DNA of 64,000 nt from Rhodosorus marinus (GCA_029953675.1 JAMWBK010000010.1:1035001-1099000), one strand, 5' to 3'. Shown: positions 45,682-56,506, numbered from the stretch's first letter. The notes: generated by a model from the sequence alone, not told the origin. Made by a program: numbers and translations.

Positions 45682-47592
45682 ATGATTGGGTTTGTGATCC
45701 ATCCCTGTGGAGGTGGGGTGGGTCGTTGGGTGACCACTAAGCCTCGAAGGAGTGTTTGTAGTAGGTTCAAGCGGAAGGGGAAAGGTTCGTTTGTGAGGAT
45801 TGCTATGGCTTCGGCTGGGAGGTCAGAAAAGATGATGATGGGAGTGCTATTGGTTCCACAGGCAACGGTTTTTGCATCCTTGACTATCGGATGTGTCCTG
45901 GTCTGGCTCCTGGGTTATTGGGTTTTGGCCTTCATGAAGAGCAAAGCTGAAATGAAGAAATTTAAGGAAACGCACAGGAACGAGGCCGAATACAGATCTT
46001 TGGTCGCAGCCGAGCGCGCGCGAGCCGAGAGGCAACTCAGAGAGCTCGAATCGAAGATGAAGGATTTGACAAAATCTATAGCATCGTTGATAGAGATCAG
46101 GTCTGCCGGGTTTCAGCAGGTACTCTGTGTGAAATACGTTCGGGTGGGGAGACTCGCTTTTCAAACTGATGGCAGCAAATACCGGTTTTTTCCACTAAAG
46201 CGGCTCATTTTCATATCTCCTTGCTGTTAAAAAATCAAGCCTGGCTACGACCGTTGCACTAGAGCAAGGATTAGAAGGGAGGGACGCGAAGTCATCCGAA
46301 GTTTGGAGTCTGTAGCCGTCGCAGATTCAGAGCCGAACCACCTGCACCAAATTGTCGCGGAATCGGATGCGGAAAGAAAGTACTGCCTTATGCTTTTGGA
46401 AAAAGGTGTCGGGCACAATGTCGAGGCGACCAGCTCCCTCGAATTTCTTGCGGTTGAATCAAGCAGAACAGAGAGGTCTCACGTCATTGAAGCGCTGAAA
46501 TCTCGATGTGGCGAAGCTCAGGAAGAGCTTGAAAGGCAGCTCCAGCAGAGGGATCATTTAGAGGTAAAAGCCTGGACAACGTTCGCCTGAACTCGACGGC
46601 AATGGGGACGCACTGCTGATCTAAGCCTTATTTTTTTCTCGTTCCGTGGTTTGGTCTCTCCTTTTCCTTTTTATCTATAGCTCGTTCTGCCAGCCGCGAA
46701 AGCGCATGTAGACTTTTGGATACAGGAAGAGACAAAAGAGTCTAGAGGCGAGATTGAGGAGCTTCTGATCGGCAGGAGTCTGGCGAGCTTGGGAAAACCA
46801 TCGGCTCTAGAAAAGTTGGACTTGATGGGGAGGCGATTGTCCATGGAACTTGAGCACGACTTCAACCTGCTTCACTACCAGCAGTCCGCGCGTACAGAAA
46901 TTCAGCTGTGGGAAGGCCTCATGAACTCTACAGAAGCCCCGTTAGTGCATGTGCCTTCAGAGACTATGGCTTTAGGGACTGTAGGGTCAGAGCCGGCGAC
47001 TTCAGAGACTGTGGCTTCAGAGAGTGTGGATTCAGAGAGTGTGGCTTCAGAGAGTGTGGCTTCAGAGAGTGTGGCTTCAGAGAGTGTGGCTTCAGAGAGT
47101 GTGGCTTCAGAGAGTGTGGCTTCAGAGAGTGTGGCTTCAGAGACTGTGGCTTCAGAGACTGTGGATTCAGAAACTGTGGCTTCAGAGACTGTGGCTTCAG
47201 AGCCCGTGGCTTCAGAGCCAGTGGCTTCAGAGACTTTGGATTCAGAAACTGTGGATTCAGAAACTGTGGATTCAGAAACTGTGGATTCAGAGCCCGTGGC
47301 TTCAGAGCCAGTGGCTTCAGAGACTTTGGATTCAGAAACTGTGGATTCAGAAACTGTGGCTTCAGAGACTGTGACTTCAGAGCGGGTGGCTTCAGAGACT
47401 GCAGATTCAGAGACTGTGGATTCAGAGACTGTGGATTCAGAGCATGTGGTTGCAGAGCATGTGATTTCAGGCACAGAGCATGTGGCTCCAGAGCATGTGA
47501 TTTCAGGCACAGAGCATGTGGCTCCAGAGCATGTGATTTCAGGCACAGAACGTGTGGTTGCAGAGCATGTGGTTGCAGAACGGGGTGGCTGA
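45682..47592 (+). CDS. membrane-anchored coiled-coil protein with Ser-Glu repeat tail
   Basis: Exons 45682-46119, about 46240-46563 and 46681-47592 give about 557 residues. The donors GTACTC and GTAAAA and the CTATAG acceptor fit; the acceptor of exon 2 is the weakest point. The N-terminus is Arg/Ser-rich (possible presequence), then one transmembrane helix (VFASLTIGCVLVWLLGYWVL), then coiled coil (ERARAERQLRELESKMKDL; AQEELERQLQQRD). From about residue 345 the protein is a long array of five-residue units of the form (S/T/P)V-(A/D)-S-E. The array ends in longer HVISGTEHVAPE units and a short GG terminus. The tail must be disordered and very acidic. An ATG at 45805 (MASAGRSEKM) is an alternative start. 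No family is recognised. Confidence 0.65.
46965..47585 (+). repeat. 15-bp coding minisatellite (VASES-type units)
   Basis: Units of the form GTGGCTTCAGAGAGT or GTGGATTCAGAAACT are repeated about 30-35 times. A block of longer 36-bp units (GAGCATGTGATTTCAGGCAC) follows. Groups of units are themselves duplicated (for example around 47205-47250 and 47290-47335), which points to unequal exchange or slippage. Copy number is likely to vary between strains. Confidence 0.9.
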
Positions 47593-48173
47593 GAAGCTTC
47601 GGAAGGGGTCCCCACAAGATCCCTGACGCGGTCTTCACTATCCACGATTCTCTTTGTAAAACCATATTTATCCACCGTGGATCATTCCACAGTAGTAGCC
47701 AAGTGCGGGCTAAAGTCGGATCCAGCATCGAAGTTCGGAGCCCCGCGTACGTTTCAGGAACACGAAAACCCTTTAAGAAAACCAGTTTGGCAGGGATCAT
47801 TAACCCACATAGTAAATCTCGAACACAGCGAGAAGCCCGTTGATAGATCGTTCCGACTCGAATGACAATGCGCGTGTCTCGTCCGGGACAAACTCCTTCC
47901 GATCGTCTCTTGTGGTTGCGACGCACTCCGTCAGACCAGAACGGGTGCTCCATCAAATTCGGAAGGGCTCGTGTCGCGCTGGGCCTGCATTGGCGTTCTG
48001 TGTTCTGCGGGGTTCTCGTTGCTCGAGACGGAGAACCGATCAGACAATGCCAACCAACCCAGTCGCGTGCTTCAACAATGGAAGAGAGGCAGGCTGGACC
48101 TGCACACCCTCCCACAGCTATGGGAGAACACAAACTCATCGAAATCGTGAAAGGAGATCGACCCCCAACGCAG
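47593..48173. other. convergent 3' region between coiled-coil and GRASP genes
   Basis: About 580 bp between two converging stops. Open frames on both strands continue into it but have no conserved motif. No repeat or RNA gene is recognised. Confidence 0.4.
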
Positions 48174-49575
48174 TTACGAAACACCTGAAGCTGCTCCCGG
48201 CCCTTGCGTCGAATCTGCGCGAGGAGGAATCTTGTGTAGCAAACCGGTAGCGAGTTCACAACCTGCGATACATACCTCCACGTCAGTGTCGACAGCAGAC
48301 GCAGACAAGAACAGAGCTCGGCCCAAAGAATTGCTTACCGAGTAGTCCTTTTCCTCCCCAACTGTCGCTGGGTTTCAGCTCCACCTCTCTCTACATGCAC
48401 GGAACAAGAGAAACAGTTTTTAGGAGGATTCACCAATAGGAGGGCACTGCAGCAAAGCAAACCACATCCAAATCGGCTGTCCTGGAACGGCTACTAAATC
48501 AACGTACCAGTCTTCCAGTTGCAGATGAGTATATGCACAACGTCAAGTATTCTTGTTTTCTCGCAGCTTCCTTTGCCTGTCGATGAACGTTTTGAATCGT
48601 TATTGACGAGATATATGTATGTAGTCGTCGATAGCGGACGCGACTAACGGATTTCTATTCGATCTAAACTATAAACAAGTTTCGAAGGACTTCAACGACT
48701 AGCGTGGAAGCTCTTGGGATTATCCTGGGATTGTTCAAGTCGCTAGTCTGGATGTACCATGAGCTTACCAGGTTGTTCAAATCAGCTTCCTTCTTGAATA
48801 CGTTTGCGGGAGTCCCGACTATGTAATCTATGTCTGGGGTTAGTCCTGGATTGGAGAGTTTCAACTTTGTGAGGATGAAGGAGGTGTACCATCGATTCCG
48901 CAGTAAAGGGGGGTTCCGAACTCACCAGCATCGTCTGCGGGACTCCGTGGGGTGAGGTCAACGACATGCCACAAATAGGTAGATGCTGGATCAAGCTTGT
49001 CGTACTTAACAGCCGCACCCAGGAGGCCCGGTCCGGACCATTTGCTCGGTGTCATCTTTATGTGTCGATCTTGCTGTTCCCCAGTACCGTTGGTGAAAAA
49101 AAAAGACACACATCATAATTTTCAAATTGCTGCTAAGCGAATTTGGTCCAAGCATAGATGCAAACAAAGGCTAATCACCTCGTCTATACAGTTCCATACG
49201 AGAACGTCCACTTCCAGACTCTCGTGGCCCTTCAGAACGTTGCCCAACGGATTACTATGGTCATCACACACCTCTCCGTTCACGGCTATGATGAAATCTT
49301 CAAACGGTGCGAGGCCAGACCTCCAAGCAGGGCCTCCCTGAAACACCTACAAACGTATTTCGCCGAAAACCACACGCAAGACAGGTCAGTTTCTCCTCCT
49401 TTACAGCCTAGAATCCAAAAAGCTTCTCCCCAAACTTGGGCAGACCCGCTGACTAGTGTCATCAAAGACAATTTGCATCGATACTACCTACCCGCATCAC
49501 CCGATAGCCAGAAATTTCGGAGATGTCGATCCCTTGCTGATCTACAGCCTCTTCAGCAGACTCCGCCGCGCCCAT
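48174..49575 (-). CDS. GRASP-type Golgi protein (tandem PDZ), seven exons
   Basis: Minus-strand exons 49575-49492, 49346-49179, 49073-48926, 48845-48769, 48576-48508, 48390-48339 and 48262-48174 give 228 residues, all junctions GT..AG and in phase. The start MGAAES has Gly2, the myristoylation site used by GRASPs to reach Golgi membranes. PDZ1 shows GYRVMRVFQGGPAWRSGL and APFEDFIIAVNGE, then KMTPSKWSGPGLLGAAV. PDZ2 shows YLWHVVDLTPRSPADDAG, LTPDIDYIVGTP, YLTLCIYSSATGRLREVELK, PSDSWGGKGLLGCELATGLL and HKIPP. The family is unmistakable. The protein ends about 15 residues after PDZ2 and lacks the long Ser/Pro-rich regulatory tail of animal GRASP55/65. It probably tethers Golgi membranes or supports unconventional secretion. 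Confidence 0.9.
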
Positions 49576-50027
49576 TGTCTGGGTTCACGTTTCTCACTGG
49601 CAAAAAAAATCCCAACAAGATGGATGAACACCTCTTCTCCGAAAAGCTTCGCTTAACCTGATCTCTACCTTTTGTATGAGCAAAATGCCGTTTGCCAGGT
49701 ACTGTCCCAACAGAACTCCGCGCTTGGACTGCCCGTTTCGTACCAGACATTCCCTCTCATCCGCCTTAACCAAATGTTCCGTTGAAGAAGCGATCGATGT
49801 GTTCTTGTCAAGTACGACCTGGGCTGGTCTATTAGAGGTTTTTCTTCTAGTTGGGGATGGTTACAAGCTCCAAAGCTAAGAAGATGTTTGTAGACACGTG
49901 AAACCGTCGCTCCCATCACACATTTCAGCACAAAACGGGCAAGCTTGCGGAGACTGAAATTTTATCTGAGCTAGAAACGGTTCTATATTGGGTGAAAACT
50001 CGTGAAATGTAGGACCCAACGGGTGCT

Positions 50028-51060
50028 TAATTCAACTGATTCATCCAACCTCCACTCTCAACGCGAAAGCCTGCCGCCCACGACTACTCCTCTGTTGCCG
50101 TTACGGATGAAGGAACTGTATAAGAAAACTGTTGAGCCTGTAGAGGGAAAGACTGCTTGAACCTACATGAATTCCATCTCTGAAAGAAATTAAGCAGATT
50201 CACACGCACGTGGGCGCTCTCACCTCTCTGCGCGAAGAAGTAGAGCTCCATGCCACACACTCACACCGCTCATCTAAAAACGACGAAATCGTTTTGGACT
50301 GGTGTTAGATTCAAGCTAAAAATGAAAAGGTAGTATTCAATTTACTGACGGTAGCCTTTATTTCACTGCCGGTGAAGTACTGTTGATGCCCTCCACAAAA
50401 AGCCGGATGTAGCGCAAGTCTGGCGTGCTTATACAAGACCCTTTCCTCGGCTACGGCGGTGGGACAAGAAGATCCTCTTTGGCGGAGAATCCGATCTGAA
50501 AGGGGTGTGCTACAACACTTCTGAACTATTCCTTCACACCTGCAAACCCGAACCCAACTTCGCTGACGCACTAGTTAGCTACCATCCGCTTTTGCGGTAA
50601 AGGTTATTTGAGCATCATCGCTAAGCCGGTCGAGTGACCATTGGTAGTTGCCGAAGGCTCTGTTGATCTCCACACTTGAATCAGACAGCGACAAAGGCTG
50701 CTGCTAAATATGCTCGTTGATCTCCACACTTGAATCAGACAGCGACAAAGGCTGCTGCTAAATATGCTCGTAAGCGGAAACGCGAAAGCTCTCCTGCTTG
50801 CTATCCAACCCTACCATACGATACTGACACTCCACACACACGCACACACACACACTACAAACACACAAGCTCGTGTCAACAGGAATTTGAAAAGCAGGAT
50901 AATATGGTGCAAGCAGGGCACGCTCCGGGGACAAGGATTGCAATCGATCCTCCTGATCACACCGAAAAGTTGAAGACCTGTACCGCCGCGCATCTGAGCG
51001 TTACAGATATATCCTCACTACAACAAAGCGCGCTGCTGGAGAAAAATTCCATTAGATCTT
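50028..51060 (+). pseudogene. decayed gag-like coding remnant
   Basis: Successive plus-strand pieces have coding-like composition but are cut by stops and frame changes: LPLRMKELYKKTVEPVEG; IPSLKEIKQIHTHVGALTSL then EEVELHATHSHRSSKNDEIV; then ATKAAAKYARKRKRESSPA. This is what an eroded nucleocapsid-like or other element ORF would look like. No zinc knuckle, protease or polymerase motif is seen, so the assignment is tentative. Confidence 0.25.
50662..50769. repeat. perfect 54-bp tandem duplication
   Basis: The 54-base unit beginning GTTGATCTCCACACTTGAAT at 50662 is repeated without change from 50716. As the length is a multiple of three, the open frame through it stays open. It must be a recent event or an assembly duplication. 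Confidence 0.95.
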
Positions 51061-51987
51061 AAGCCTCAAAACAGATCCAGCGATGATTGTGCTCTGTCGC
51101 GAAGAGCTCTCTTATCGTTCCCTGTAGCAAATCGTTTCTACTCGTAAAACGCAAGTGACTGTCACCTCGTTTATCAAAAAAAAAAGCGGACTTCAAATCG
51201 CTCCTAAAACGTTTGCACATCCGACAATCCTAAATTAGCTTGTTGGACAAGGTATCTGAACGTAATATAGAACTGATAGTTCATATATTTGAATATTTTT
51301 ATATTCTGACCACCTATTTTTAATACAAAAAGCATCCAAATCAAGATCTTGAAGTATCTAAATGGCCGGAGCAAATCGTTTGGAGAAAACTGGGCAGAAT
51401 CCGCCTCGAAAAATTATTGAAATTATGAAACTGGAGAGTTTTTTATAAATATTAATGTGTTTTACATAAAACAAATTAATGAATTAAAATATATTTTGGC
51501 TTAAGTGGGGTTGAAGAGCAAAAAAATACAAAACTTATTGGGGGATTTTTACCCCCTAGATCTAATTGTGCAATCAACCCGAATTTAATATATTACGCTA
51601 AAATTGTAAATATATTATTCTAATATATATTGAACTACCCCTTAGAATATGTTTTCAGCAAAAATCTCGGTGGATTTTTCTCAGCAAAAAAAGGTAAAAA
51701 GTGCTTTTGGTATTCTAAAAACTCATTCCTTTCCTCTTTTTTTCTGTACAGCCTTTTTTTGAGCAGTTCGATATAGAAAGGTGCCTGCTCGATTTTGGAT
51801 CGGTTTCGATGTGGTGCGATGGCGGTTCGTATATGGTGTGAGATTGTGGATCGCAGGGGGTGGGGGTAGGATGTTGAAGAGAGGAGCATCGAAGGGTTTA
51901 GAGTCTCCGCTTCTGTGAGAGGTGGTTTTATTTTGTCAAATCTTTGTTTGTGTGGAAGTGTGTGTGTCTTGCTTCATCCTGGTCAAG

Positions 51988-53685
51988 ATGAAGTTGGATG
52001 TGCTCCTGTTCTTTGCCATTTGGGCAATTGCTCTGAGCAGCGTATCCGCCATCTCGTGCGGGTGTGCAAACTATGAGCTGGAGGTTGCATACAGGTGGGT
52101 TCCGGGGAATGATACAGACTATCCCAGTTCAGCCCATTTTTCTCCAGGAGTGGTGTCAATAGCGACCGCGCCGAGTATGTTTGTGCCCGGCGACACGTCC
52201 TCTGAGGGACTGCGGGACTTGGCAGAGTTTGGCTCCACCAGTCAGCTCGTGAGTGAGCTGGGGAGTAACAGTGATGTATTCTCCTCTGAGACCGTCGCTG
52301 GAACCAGCATTGGTGATGGTGTGGGAGATGTTAGCACGTCAGGACTTGTTTTCGCTTCTGACGGTTATGAAGGACCTATATACTTTTCGTTCGCCTCCAT
52401 GATTGCACCTTCTCCGGACTGGCTGGTTGGACTAACGGGAACAACGAATGTATGTGACGAGAGCACTGGAGAGTTTGTCGATATGGAGAAAATGCTGGCG
52501 CCCTACGACGCCGGCACGGATGGGGGCTCCACGTACACGGCGGCCGACGATCCCTTGGATCCATGGGAACCGATCAGAGTCGCTGAACCTCCATCCGAGA
52601 TGGTGATCGAACAGTATGGATTCCTAAACTTGCGGTTCACGAAGACACTCTGCCCCGGACAGACGGCTACACCGAGCCCCTCGGAGACAGCCACGGAGAA
52701 TCCTACTGTGAGCCCTCCTCCAAGCTCAACAACGACTAGCACGCCCACTGTAGCACCTACAGCAACCCCGACTGAAACTGCGTCTGTCGGCCCTACTGAG
52801 ACCCCGACTGAAACGGCTTCTGGTGGCCCTACTGAGACCCCGACTGAAACGGCGTCTGGTGGCCCTACTGAGACTCCGACTGAAACGGCTTCTGGTGGCC
52901 CTACTGAGACTCCGACTGAAACGGCTTCTGGTGGCCCTACTGAGACTCCGACTGAAACGGCTTCTGGAGGCCCTACTGAGACTCCGACTGAAACGGCTTC
53001 TGGTGGCCCTACTGAGACTCCGACTGAAACGGCTTCTGGTGGCCCTACTGAGAGCCCGACTGAAACGACTTCTGCAAGCCCCACTGCAAGCCCCACTGCA
53101 AGCCCCACTGCAAGCCCTACACCAACGGCGACTCCAGTTTGTTTCCCAGGTGACGCCGTGGTTTCCATGGAGGATGGTAGCAAGAAACCGATGACATTAC
53201 TTGAGGCTGGTGATAGGGTCCTGGTGGCTCGCGGTAAGTTTAGTGATGTTTTTGCGTTCGGGCACAAGGACGCTACGGCTGTGGCAGAATTTGTGAGGAT
53301 TGAAACAGAGAGTGGTCATGCGGTCGAGCTGTCCAGGTCTCACTACATTCTCATTGCTGGCAACCTTGTTCCGGCCAGAAAGGTTCAAGTAGGAGATGAG
53401 CTAACAATCGCTGGCTTTGCTAAATCTCCTGTGAGCTCCACCTCGATCGTGCGCCGTTCTGGATTGTACAGCCCTCATACTTTGGAGGGAACAATTGTTG
53501 TGAACGACATCGAGGCTTCATCGCATACGGAAACCGTGAAACCCTTCGTTGCGGACTTGCTCCTGATGATTCCTAAGCTCTTCTATCGCCTAGGACTCAA
53601 GGAACCGCTTGGATCCATGCTGTACGGATCGACACCGGGCTTACTGCATTCTGCTCTCAGGAAGACCGGTATATCCGCTGCCTAG
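51988..53685 (+). CDS. secreted Spondin_N - Thr/Pro repeat - Hint (hedgehog-type) protein
   Basis: Intronless. ATG 51988 starts a signal peptide (MKLDVLLFFAIWAIALSSVS); an in-frame GTG at 51922 is not needed. Length 565 residues. Residues about 25-215 are a Spondin_N domain: YPSSAHFSPGV, LAEFGSTSQLVSELG, APSPDWLVGLTG and LAPYDAGTDGGSTYTAAD are family hallmarks. Residues about 220-380 are Thr/Pro/Glu repeats. A Hint domain starts at Cys385 (CFPGDAVVSMEDG), with LLEAGDRVLVA, an S-x-x-H block (SRSHYILIAG, His about 452) and GLYSPHTLEGTIVVNDIEAS, the signature near the end of hedgehog autoprocessing domains. No extein follows, so it resembles Hog and not an intein. Self-cleavage would release the Spondin_N part, perhaps attached to a lipid or another nucleophile. 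Confidence 0.88.
   Translation: MKLDVLLFFAIWAIALSSVSAISCGCANYELEVAYRWVPGNDTDYPSSAHFSPGVVSIATAPSMFVPGDTSSEGLRDLAEFGSTSQLVSELGSNSDVFSSETVAGTSIGDGVGDVSTSGLVFASDGYEGPIYFSFASMIAPSPDWLVGLTGTTNVCDESTGEFVDMEKMLAPYDAGTDGGSTYTAADDPLDPWEPIRVAEPPSEMVIEQYGFLNLRFTKTLCPGQTATPSPSETATENPTVSPPPSSTTTSTPTVAPTATPTETASVGPTETPTETASGGPTETPTETASGGPTETPTETASGGPTETPTETASGGPTETPTETASGGPTETPTETASGGPTETPTETASGGPTESPTETTSASPTASPTASPTASPTPTATPVCFPGDAVVSMEDGSKKPMTLLEAGDRVLVARGKFSDVFAFGHKDATAVAEFVRIETESGHAVELSRSHYILIAGNLVPARKVQVGDELTIAGFAKSPVSSTSIVRRSGLYSPHTLEGTIVVNDIEASSHTETVKPFVADLLLMIPKLFYRLGLKEPLGSMLYGSTPGLLHSALRKTGISAA
52770..53110 (+). repeat. 36-bp coding repeat (PTETPTETASGG units)
   Basis: About eight units of a 12-residue motif, PTETPTETASGG with slight variants, then short SPTA units. 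The DNA units are very similar (GGCCCTACTGAGACTCCGAC), so copy number probably changes quickly. The peptide is likely an O-glycosylated extended stalk between Spondin_N and Hint. Confidence 0.92.
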
Positions 53686-54831
53686 GTATATATGAATAGG
53701 CGGGATGTTCTCTTGGACGGACTTTGCTAAAGGTGAGAGCTAATCTAGATTATCAGTCAGTGGACTCCTGAACGAGAGCACAGTAGTACAGTCAGATCTA
53801 GTGGCCAAAATAAAGTCAGTGAATAACACACTCATCCTCATGACACATTTTCGCTCGTCTCGGGATCAGTCCAAACGCTTCCGCTGTCCTGATCCTCTAC
53901 TTCTCCACTCCACTGCGTCAGCGAATCCTATCTTTCCAAGGCCGGGAGAGTCTCGACCTGCAGCAGTACTCTTCCAAAGCGGCCAATCCTGCAGCAAACC
54001 AGCGCCGTTCGAGTCTCTGAGTTGTCCACGAGAAATTGGAGCTCTCATTGTTTTTGGGACTAGCACTGCGTCTGATGACGTTCGCAGTTAGTCTGGGCTA
54101 CTGCAGGTATACAGCAGCGCGCAACTAGAGGCCCTCCTCTCCGTAGAGGGACTGCCTGAAGATATTCGGCTTCCCCACTAGAAAGGCCTTCATTGTCACC
54201 CCAACAGAGCGGGCGTAAACGAAAGGTTCAGCGGGGTGTTTCCCTAAATGGACGTTGATAAGGCAGCCCTATCGACCCCAGAGCCATAGCCAAACAAGCA
54301 GAGCAACGTGTTTTCTCAAGCTCGAGAGGTCTGGTCATCACACCCTTATGCCCAACTCTGATTGTCAGTAATATCAAACCACCATCATCCACGAGCGCGC
54401 CCCCAATTGGACGAGCTTGTCTGAGACTACTTTGTTGCATCGTCTGCAGTGGATTTTGCTACACATCGCAATAGCTACCCACAGCGCCCTCTAGAAGCTA
54501 TCAATTTGGAATTGCCGCTCTTCGGTAGGCCTAGTCCGTAAGATCAGGCGCCTCCAGGAGGACCCTGACGAATATCACAACCCTGCAATCGGCTGTCTCG
54601 CTCCGATTCATTCCGCGTGCTACCTAGGTCTTCGGATTCATCGACGGCCCAGGCTCGACTTGGCATCGGTACTGTTTTCGCGATCGTGGTGAGACACACT
54701 CGCGTTTCCTCTCTTCGTGGAGTGACAAACTGTGGCGTTCTAAGGCGGCCTTCGCCTTAAAAGCTCGCTCTAGTGGTTTAGCTAGCTTCCTTACTCTCAG
54801 GGTTGTGGTCTACGACTAAACGAATTGGACT
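53686..54831. other. no supported gene; left flank of the LINE cluster
   Basis: 3' flank of the Spondin/Hint gene followed by sequence with short open frames only. The right part may be eroded LINE body but no polymerase motif was recognised. Confidence 0.35.
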
Positions 54832-55325
54832 ATGTTGCCCCTCACCGAATTCGGTGTAGCACCTGAAAGTTATGAAACCGTAAAAGCCACGACGGTATTC
54901 AAAAGATTGAGGCGCGTCAGCCTAGCGGTGCAGCGGGTGTACATTGATCTTTCAATCCCGTGTCCCCTGGCGGCCAGGTACCTTCCTGCGTCCGCTCGTC
55001 GTCGCGGAGCTGCAGCTCGAACAATGCGCCAACTGAAGGAATCGCAATACGCAGAGGCGATGTCAAACTCTGCAATTCGCGATTCGGCGTTAACCTACAG
55101 GTTTGTTCCGCTCATTCTCGAGTGCTTTAGGCTGATAGATAGTGTAGTTCGCGCTGGCTGCGTATGCGTATGTTCCGTAACGACCCAGGACGTCTGGATC
55201 GCCTCCTCACAGAGCTCTCTTTGACACTGTGGAGTTCGAATGCTGCTTTGTTTGCTGATGCGCGTTATCAGCGTCTTGTTTCTCGCTTCTCAGAGTTGTT
55301 AGCCTCTGAATAAACGTTCTAGCCT
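54832..55325 (+). mobile_element. LINE-like retroelement 3' fragment, family 1
   Basis: The plus frame reads the C-terminal region that follows the reverse transcriptase in many non-LTR elements: VYIDLSIPCPLAARYLPASA, RRRGAAARTMRQLKESQYAE and then TYRFVPLILECF. After a frame shift it ends LTLWSSNAALFADARYQRL..ELLASE. This matches the general plan 'D(V/L)..P.A..YL..A..(R).A....K..KY......F.P.....G' of such tails. The 5' part is missing, as expected for incomplete reverse transcription. Confidence 0.55.
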
Positions 55326-55567
55326 TTCATTGTGGAAAGCTTTGGTCACGTGGAGACGTCGGGTTTGGAGTGGTTGGGGAAATGTTTTACTGAGCATCCT
55401 GTTGAATACTTGGAACTTTTGCGGCGTTTAAGTGTCTCTCTGTGGCGATATTCGAGCAGCATGCCTGCTGAGGCGCGCCATCAGAGCCTTGGTTTGCAGG
55501 CTTCCCTACCCAGTTCTTAGTTCCTTTCACGCTTTGCGTAGCGCTTTAGGCTATGCTAATAAAACCA
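55326..55567 (+). mobile_element. LINE-like 3' fragment, family 2
   Basis: The plus strand reads VESFGHVETSGLEWLGKCF, then TEHPVEYLELLRRLSVSLWR, the same peptide as in the inverted copies at 55903-56506 and 56530-56910. It ends in AGGCTATGCTAATAAAACC. It is a short, 5'-truncated copy joined directly to the preceding family-1 fragment. Confidence 0.65.
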
Positions 55568-55902
55568 GTGAATAAAAGCCAACCAATAAACACAAGAGAC
55601 CTCTGTTTCCCCGCCAAAACCTTCGGTGGTTTCTTTACGGTTCCCCCGGATTAATTGGCCTGATGTCTTCCACTTAATTACTCTACTATACGGTGAAGAT
55701 GAACGATATCTTGTACTGCTTCAAACTGTTTCCTCCATTTGAAAACATTTGAAAACAGCTTCAATTATTCTTTTCAGTCCGCCTACCGTATGCCTTGCGC
55801 GTATCGGTCTTACTGTATTTATTACGGTGTTATGATTTACCCCTTCTACATGCTGAGAGCGCATGGGGTCACACTGACCCTGTCCAACAGATTCCTTTGC
55901 AG

Positions 55903-56506
55903 AATACTGGTTTTATTGGTTTTATTGGTTTTATTGGTTTGGTTTTATTAGCATAGCCTAAAGCGCTACGCAAAGCGTGAAAGGAACTAAGAACTCGGTA
56001 GGGAAGCGTGCAAACCAAGGCGCTGATGGCGCGCTGTCCCGAATATCGCCACAGAGAGACACTTAAACGCCGCAAAAGTTCCAAGTATTCAACAGGATGC
56101 TCAGTAAAACATTTCCGCAACCACTCCAAACCCGACTTCTCTACGGGACCAAAGCTTTCCACCATAAAAGGCTGGAACCGGTGGGAGCGACCCTCAGCGC
56201 GAGGCAGACTGGCCGTACTCTCAGCATACCGTCGTTCCTTCACTCGCGAAGGGCCGAAACAGCTGATCCCCGGCGGCGGGAGGCAGCTGTGAGATGGGCG
56301 CTTGCCACAGGGCATGTAATCGCGAGGTCAACATATGCTGAGCGTCTGGCGGCAGCATCGGAGACGAGGAGATCAGCGATACAGCGGGGCGGTGCCGTAT
56401 CCGAGACCGATCTGGGCAGTTTCGATTCCACCTCAACCGTATGCCCTACCCGAGTCAAACATTCGCTGAGAATGTACTTGAAACGAGTGTGACGCCTACG
56501 AATCAC
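55903..56506 (-). mobile_element. LINE-like 3' fragment, family 2, with AATAAAACC tail
   Basis: Minus-strand reading, interrupted by a frame change: HTRFKYILSECLTRVGHTVE, IADLLVSDAAARRSAYVDLA, ITCPVASAHLTAASRRRGSA, then RSHRFQPFMVESFGPVEKSG and LEWLRKCFTEHPVEYLELLR. This is a typical C-terminal domain downstream of a non-LTR reverse transcriptase. The 3' end, at the left, is a short tandem of AATAAAACC units (about 55905-55950), the kind of simple tail many LINEs use. Confidence 0.7.

Larger units (their letters stand above)
49576..51987. other. intergenic region with decayed element and AT-rich promoter of the Spondin/Hint gene
   Basis: 49576-50020 holds the GRASP 5' flank. 50028-51060 looks like a decayed coding element (listed separately). 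51240-51760 is strongly AT-rich and is probably the promoter side of the secreted Spondin/Hint gene. Confidence 0.4.

Noticed and set aside
46902-48259. Long overlapping open frames of 257, 311 and 431 codons in other frames of the 15-bp repeat.
   Set aside because: They exist because the repeat unit has no stop in most frames. Only the frame that continues spliced coiled-coil exons is kept.
49158-49661. 167-codon plus-strand frame.
   Set aside because: It is antisense to GRASP exons 1 and 2, whose PDZ motifs and splice sites are clear.
52503-53267. 254-codon minus-strand frame opposite the Spondin/Hint gene.
   Set aside because: It is the mirror of the PTETPTETASGG repeat, with VSVGVSVGPPEA-type low-complexity text and no domain.
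53140-53685. Intein reading of the Hint domain.
   Set aside because: There is no C-terminal extein or terminal His-Asn junction; the end resembles hedgehog autoprocessing domains.
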